Origin: CAZYIW01 sp964647705
GTDB lineage: Bacteria > Pseudomonadota > Gammaproteobacteria > PS1 > Pseudothioglobaceae
Reading direction: 5' to 3'
DNA: 32,254 nucleotides
NCBI GenBank assembly: GCA_964647705.1
Contig: CAZYIW010000011.1
Coordinates: 1-32,254, forward strand
A model generated the notes under the pieces. The model saw nothing but the letters and a program-made list of their open reading frames with translations. It was not told the origin of the DNA and made no database searches. Every line of letters begins with the position of its first letter. The first letter of the stretch is position 1. Made by a program: the position numbers and the translations under genes. Below, in pieces: positions 30,723-32,254 of the stretch.

Positions 30723-31754
30723 ATGTTTGATTTTTTTAAAGCAAAACGCCTATCCATTGATTTAGGCACAGTGAACACATTAATCTACCTTGATGGCGAG
30801 CTGGTGTTAGACGAGCCATCGGTGGTTGCCGTTCGAGACGACAGAGGCTCTGTTGAAAAAACCGTGATTGCCGTTGGCAAACAGGCCAAACGCATGCTCG
30901 GCAAAACCCCTGGTGAGATTGAGGCCATTCGCCCGATGAGAGATGGCGTAATTGCTGATTTCACCATCACCAAAACCATGTTGCAACATTTCATCAAACG
31001 CGTGCTCAATGCTGGGCTTTTCTCCCCTTCTCCGTCGGTTTTAATCTGTGTGCCTTGTGGCGCCACGCAAGTAGAGCGAAGGGCCATTAAAGAAAGCGCC
31101 ATTGAAGCTGGCGCAAAAGAAGTGTATCTCATTGACGAACCAGTGGCTGCAGCCCTAGGCTCAGGCATCGACATCAGCTCATCTACTGGCAATATGGTAA
31201 TTGATATTGGTGGTGGCACCACAGAGGTTGCTGTGCTCGCACTAAGTGGTGTGGTGTATTCCCAATCCCTGCGTGTAGGAGGCGATGTCTTCAATGCCAA
31301 TATCATCGATTATGTCAGAGACCATTATCGAATCTACATCGGTGAAAACACCGCTGAGAAAATCAAAGAACAAATCGGCTGTGCTATCAAACCAAGCATA
31401 TCAAAAAGCCAAACTTATGTGGGCAGAAGCTCTGCCTCCGGTTTGCCTGAAAAATTCAAAATATCCAACACACAAGTGCACGAATCACTGCAAGCCTCTT
31501 TGGCAAAAATCGTCACCGCAGTTAGGGTTGCTTTAGCGAGAACCCCACCCGAGCTCAGTGCAGACATCGCCATCAATGGCGCAACCATCACAGGCGGTGG
31601 TGCCCTTTTATTTGGCCTAGACAAGCTGATTGCCAAAGAAACCAATTTAGACATCCACATTGCCGACAAACCTCTAACCAGTGTGGCTCGTGGCGGTTCT
31701 ATTGCGCTTGATCTAATCAATAAACACAGTATGGATTACTTGTTGAATAAATAA
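30723..31754 (+). CDS. mreB: Rod-shape determining actin homologue MreB
   Basis: Bacterial actin that positions cell-wall synthesis under the inner membrane. The actin-fold ATP motifs are present: phosphate 1 SIDLGTVNTLIYLDG (usual GTANT, here Val), connect 1, phosphate 2 NMVIDIGGGTTEVAVLALSG and the adenosine motif ATITGGGALLFGLDKLI. An amphipathic N-terminus MFDFFKAKRLS could bind the membrane. The 343-residue length matches the family (347). In most gammaproteobacteria mreC and mreD follow; here the next gene is convergent, 4 bp away, so mreB stands alone. It could be a second MreB copy. Confidence 0.94.
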   Translation: MFDFFKAKRLSIDLGTVNTLIYLDGELVLDEPSVVAVRDDRGSVEKTVIAVGKQAKRMLGKTPGEIEAIRPMRDGVIADFTITKTMLQHFIKRVLNAGLFSPSPSVLICVPCGATQVERRAIKESAIEAGAKEVYLIDEPVAAALGSGIDISSSTGNMVIDIGGGTTEVAVLALSGVVYSQSLRVGGDVFNANIIDYVRDHYRIYIGENTAEKIKEQIGCAIKPSISKSQTYVGRSSASGLPEKFKISNTQVHESLQASLAKIVTAVRVALARTPPELSADIAINGATITGGGALLFGLDKLIAKETNLDIHIADKPLTSVARGGSIALDLINKHSMDYLLNK

Positions 31755-31758
31755 GCAA

Positions 31759-32254
31759 CTATTGTCTATCGACAAATACAAATTTATCTACATTGACTTT
31801 TGGCTCGCCATCCCAACGATAGGCAACTAGTTTGCCATCTTTTTTAGCCACGCTGTAGTCCAAACATACAATATTCTCAGCCAAAGGCTCTATATTGCCT
31901 TCCATCCAGTAATGTCCTAGAAATACAGGTTTATCATCGGTCCTGTAGTCAATTAAATGATCGCCACTAATTGGATCATCTGGAATGTGGGTTAAAGCAT
32001 CTTCTGGGCCGAAAAACACTTGTTTGTAGGTTTTGGCTTGATTGTCCCACCATCGAGTACGAATGTGTTTTCTAGGGTTTTTATCTTTATCCAAGAAGCT
32101 TTGTCCGTCTGGTAGGGGTATTTCTTTGCCTTTTAACAGGGTTTCTATTGCATCGTATTGCCAAGTGCCTTTAATTGCAGATTGCTGCAACAGATCCTCA
32201 GTCAATACAGGCTCACCAATCTCGGCAATATAATCAAAATCCCAACAAGCATGC
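31759..32254 (-). CDS. Calcineurin-like metallophosphoesterase (5' end beyond the window)
   Basis: The C-terminal 164 residues of a serine/threonine-phosphatase-like metallophosphoesterase; the frame is open to the window edge (HACWDFDYIAEIGEPVLTEDLL...). Its last conserved part is visible: KPVFLGHYWM, with the metal-ligand His of the GH(Y/x)W box, and ENIVCLDYSVAKKDGKLVAYRWDGE, a typical end. The catalytic DxH and GDxxDRG boxes must lie upstream. It converges on mreB. The substrate is unknown. Confidence 0.8.
   Translation of the reverse strand, partial: HACWDFDYIAEIGEPVLTEDLLQQSAIKGTWQYDAIETLLKGKEIPLPDGQSFLDKDKNPRKHIRTRWWDNQAKTYKQVFFGPEDALTHIPDDPISGDHLIDYRTDDKPVFLGHYWMEGNIEPLAENIVCLDYSVAKKDGKLVAYRWDGEPKVNVDKFVFVDRQ

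Noticed and set aside
30785..31306. Long open frame antisense to mreB
   Set aside because: Composition is a mirror of the mreB codons and MreB is certain on the plus strand.
1..32254. CRISPR arrays, tRNA, rRNA, transposases or prophage
   Set aside because: I saw no regularly spaced repeats, cloverleaf sequences, rRNA motifs or transposase genes by reading; a computed search would be needed to exclude tRNAs fully.

Overview
The window is AT-rich, densely coded bacterial DNA. It has no rRNA, tRNA, CRISPR array or insertion sequence that I can see. BamD, the TolB-Pal-CpoB set, a long SpoT, AapJQMP, YejEF, UmuDC and a 'marine proteobacterial' sortase with its VIT/VWA target point to a free-living or host-associated marine gammaproteobacterium. 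The low GC and gene content would suit the SUP05/Thioglobus-type sulfur oxidisers, but that placement is inference.

Layout. 1-2141: end of a Yej-type peptide ABC importer (yejE fragment, yejF). 2151-3242: periplasmic PQQ-type sugar dehydrogenase. 3254-5391 (minus): CreC/CreB-like two-component system. 5557-9637: an envelope locus with an SH3/coiled-coil membrane protein, a sortase homologue without its catalytic cysteine, a 100-N assembly gap, a VIT-VWA sortase target and an intact sortase. 9643-12046 (minus): ssb, an MFS transporter and bamD. 12186-14291: spoT. 14398-18485: iscX, tolB, pal, cpoB, pabB. 18475-20346 (minus): NAD synthetase with an extra N-terminal helix-turn-helix domain. 20581-25430: a Sel1 protein, a small membrane protein and aapJQMP. 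25527-27245: a winged-helix protein, a second SH3/coiled-coil protein and a thioredoxin. 27343-29161 (minus): umuDC. 29221-30452 (minus): three little-known genes, one of only 56 codons. 30723-31754: mreB. 31759-32254 (minus): end of a metallophosphoesterase.

Most notable. (1) The two promoters of the sortase locus carry TTCAT-N6-TTCAT boxes with 11-bp periodicity, set the same 10 bp from their -10 elements. This resembles the E. coli cre-tag and suggests that the adjacent CreBC-like pair controls the whole locus. One sortase homologue keeps the catalytic His and Arg but has Pro where the Cys should be, and the target's LPxTG-like signal is degenerate. (2) A phage-type helix-turn-helix is fused in frame to NadE, and an array of TTGTAAAA half-sites surrounds its promoter. 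The arrangement recalls NadR and suggests a self-regulating NAD synthetase. (3) UmuD has a roughly 55-residue N-terminal extension that looks DNA-binding. A perfect 11-bp inverted repeat brackets the -10 and the start codon of an apparently leaderless umuD promoter, which suggests an autorepressor relieved by self-cleavage.
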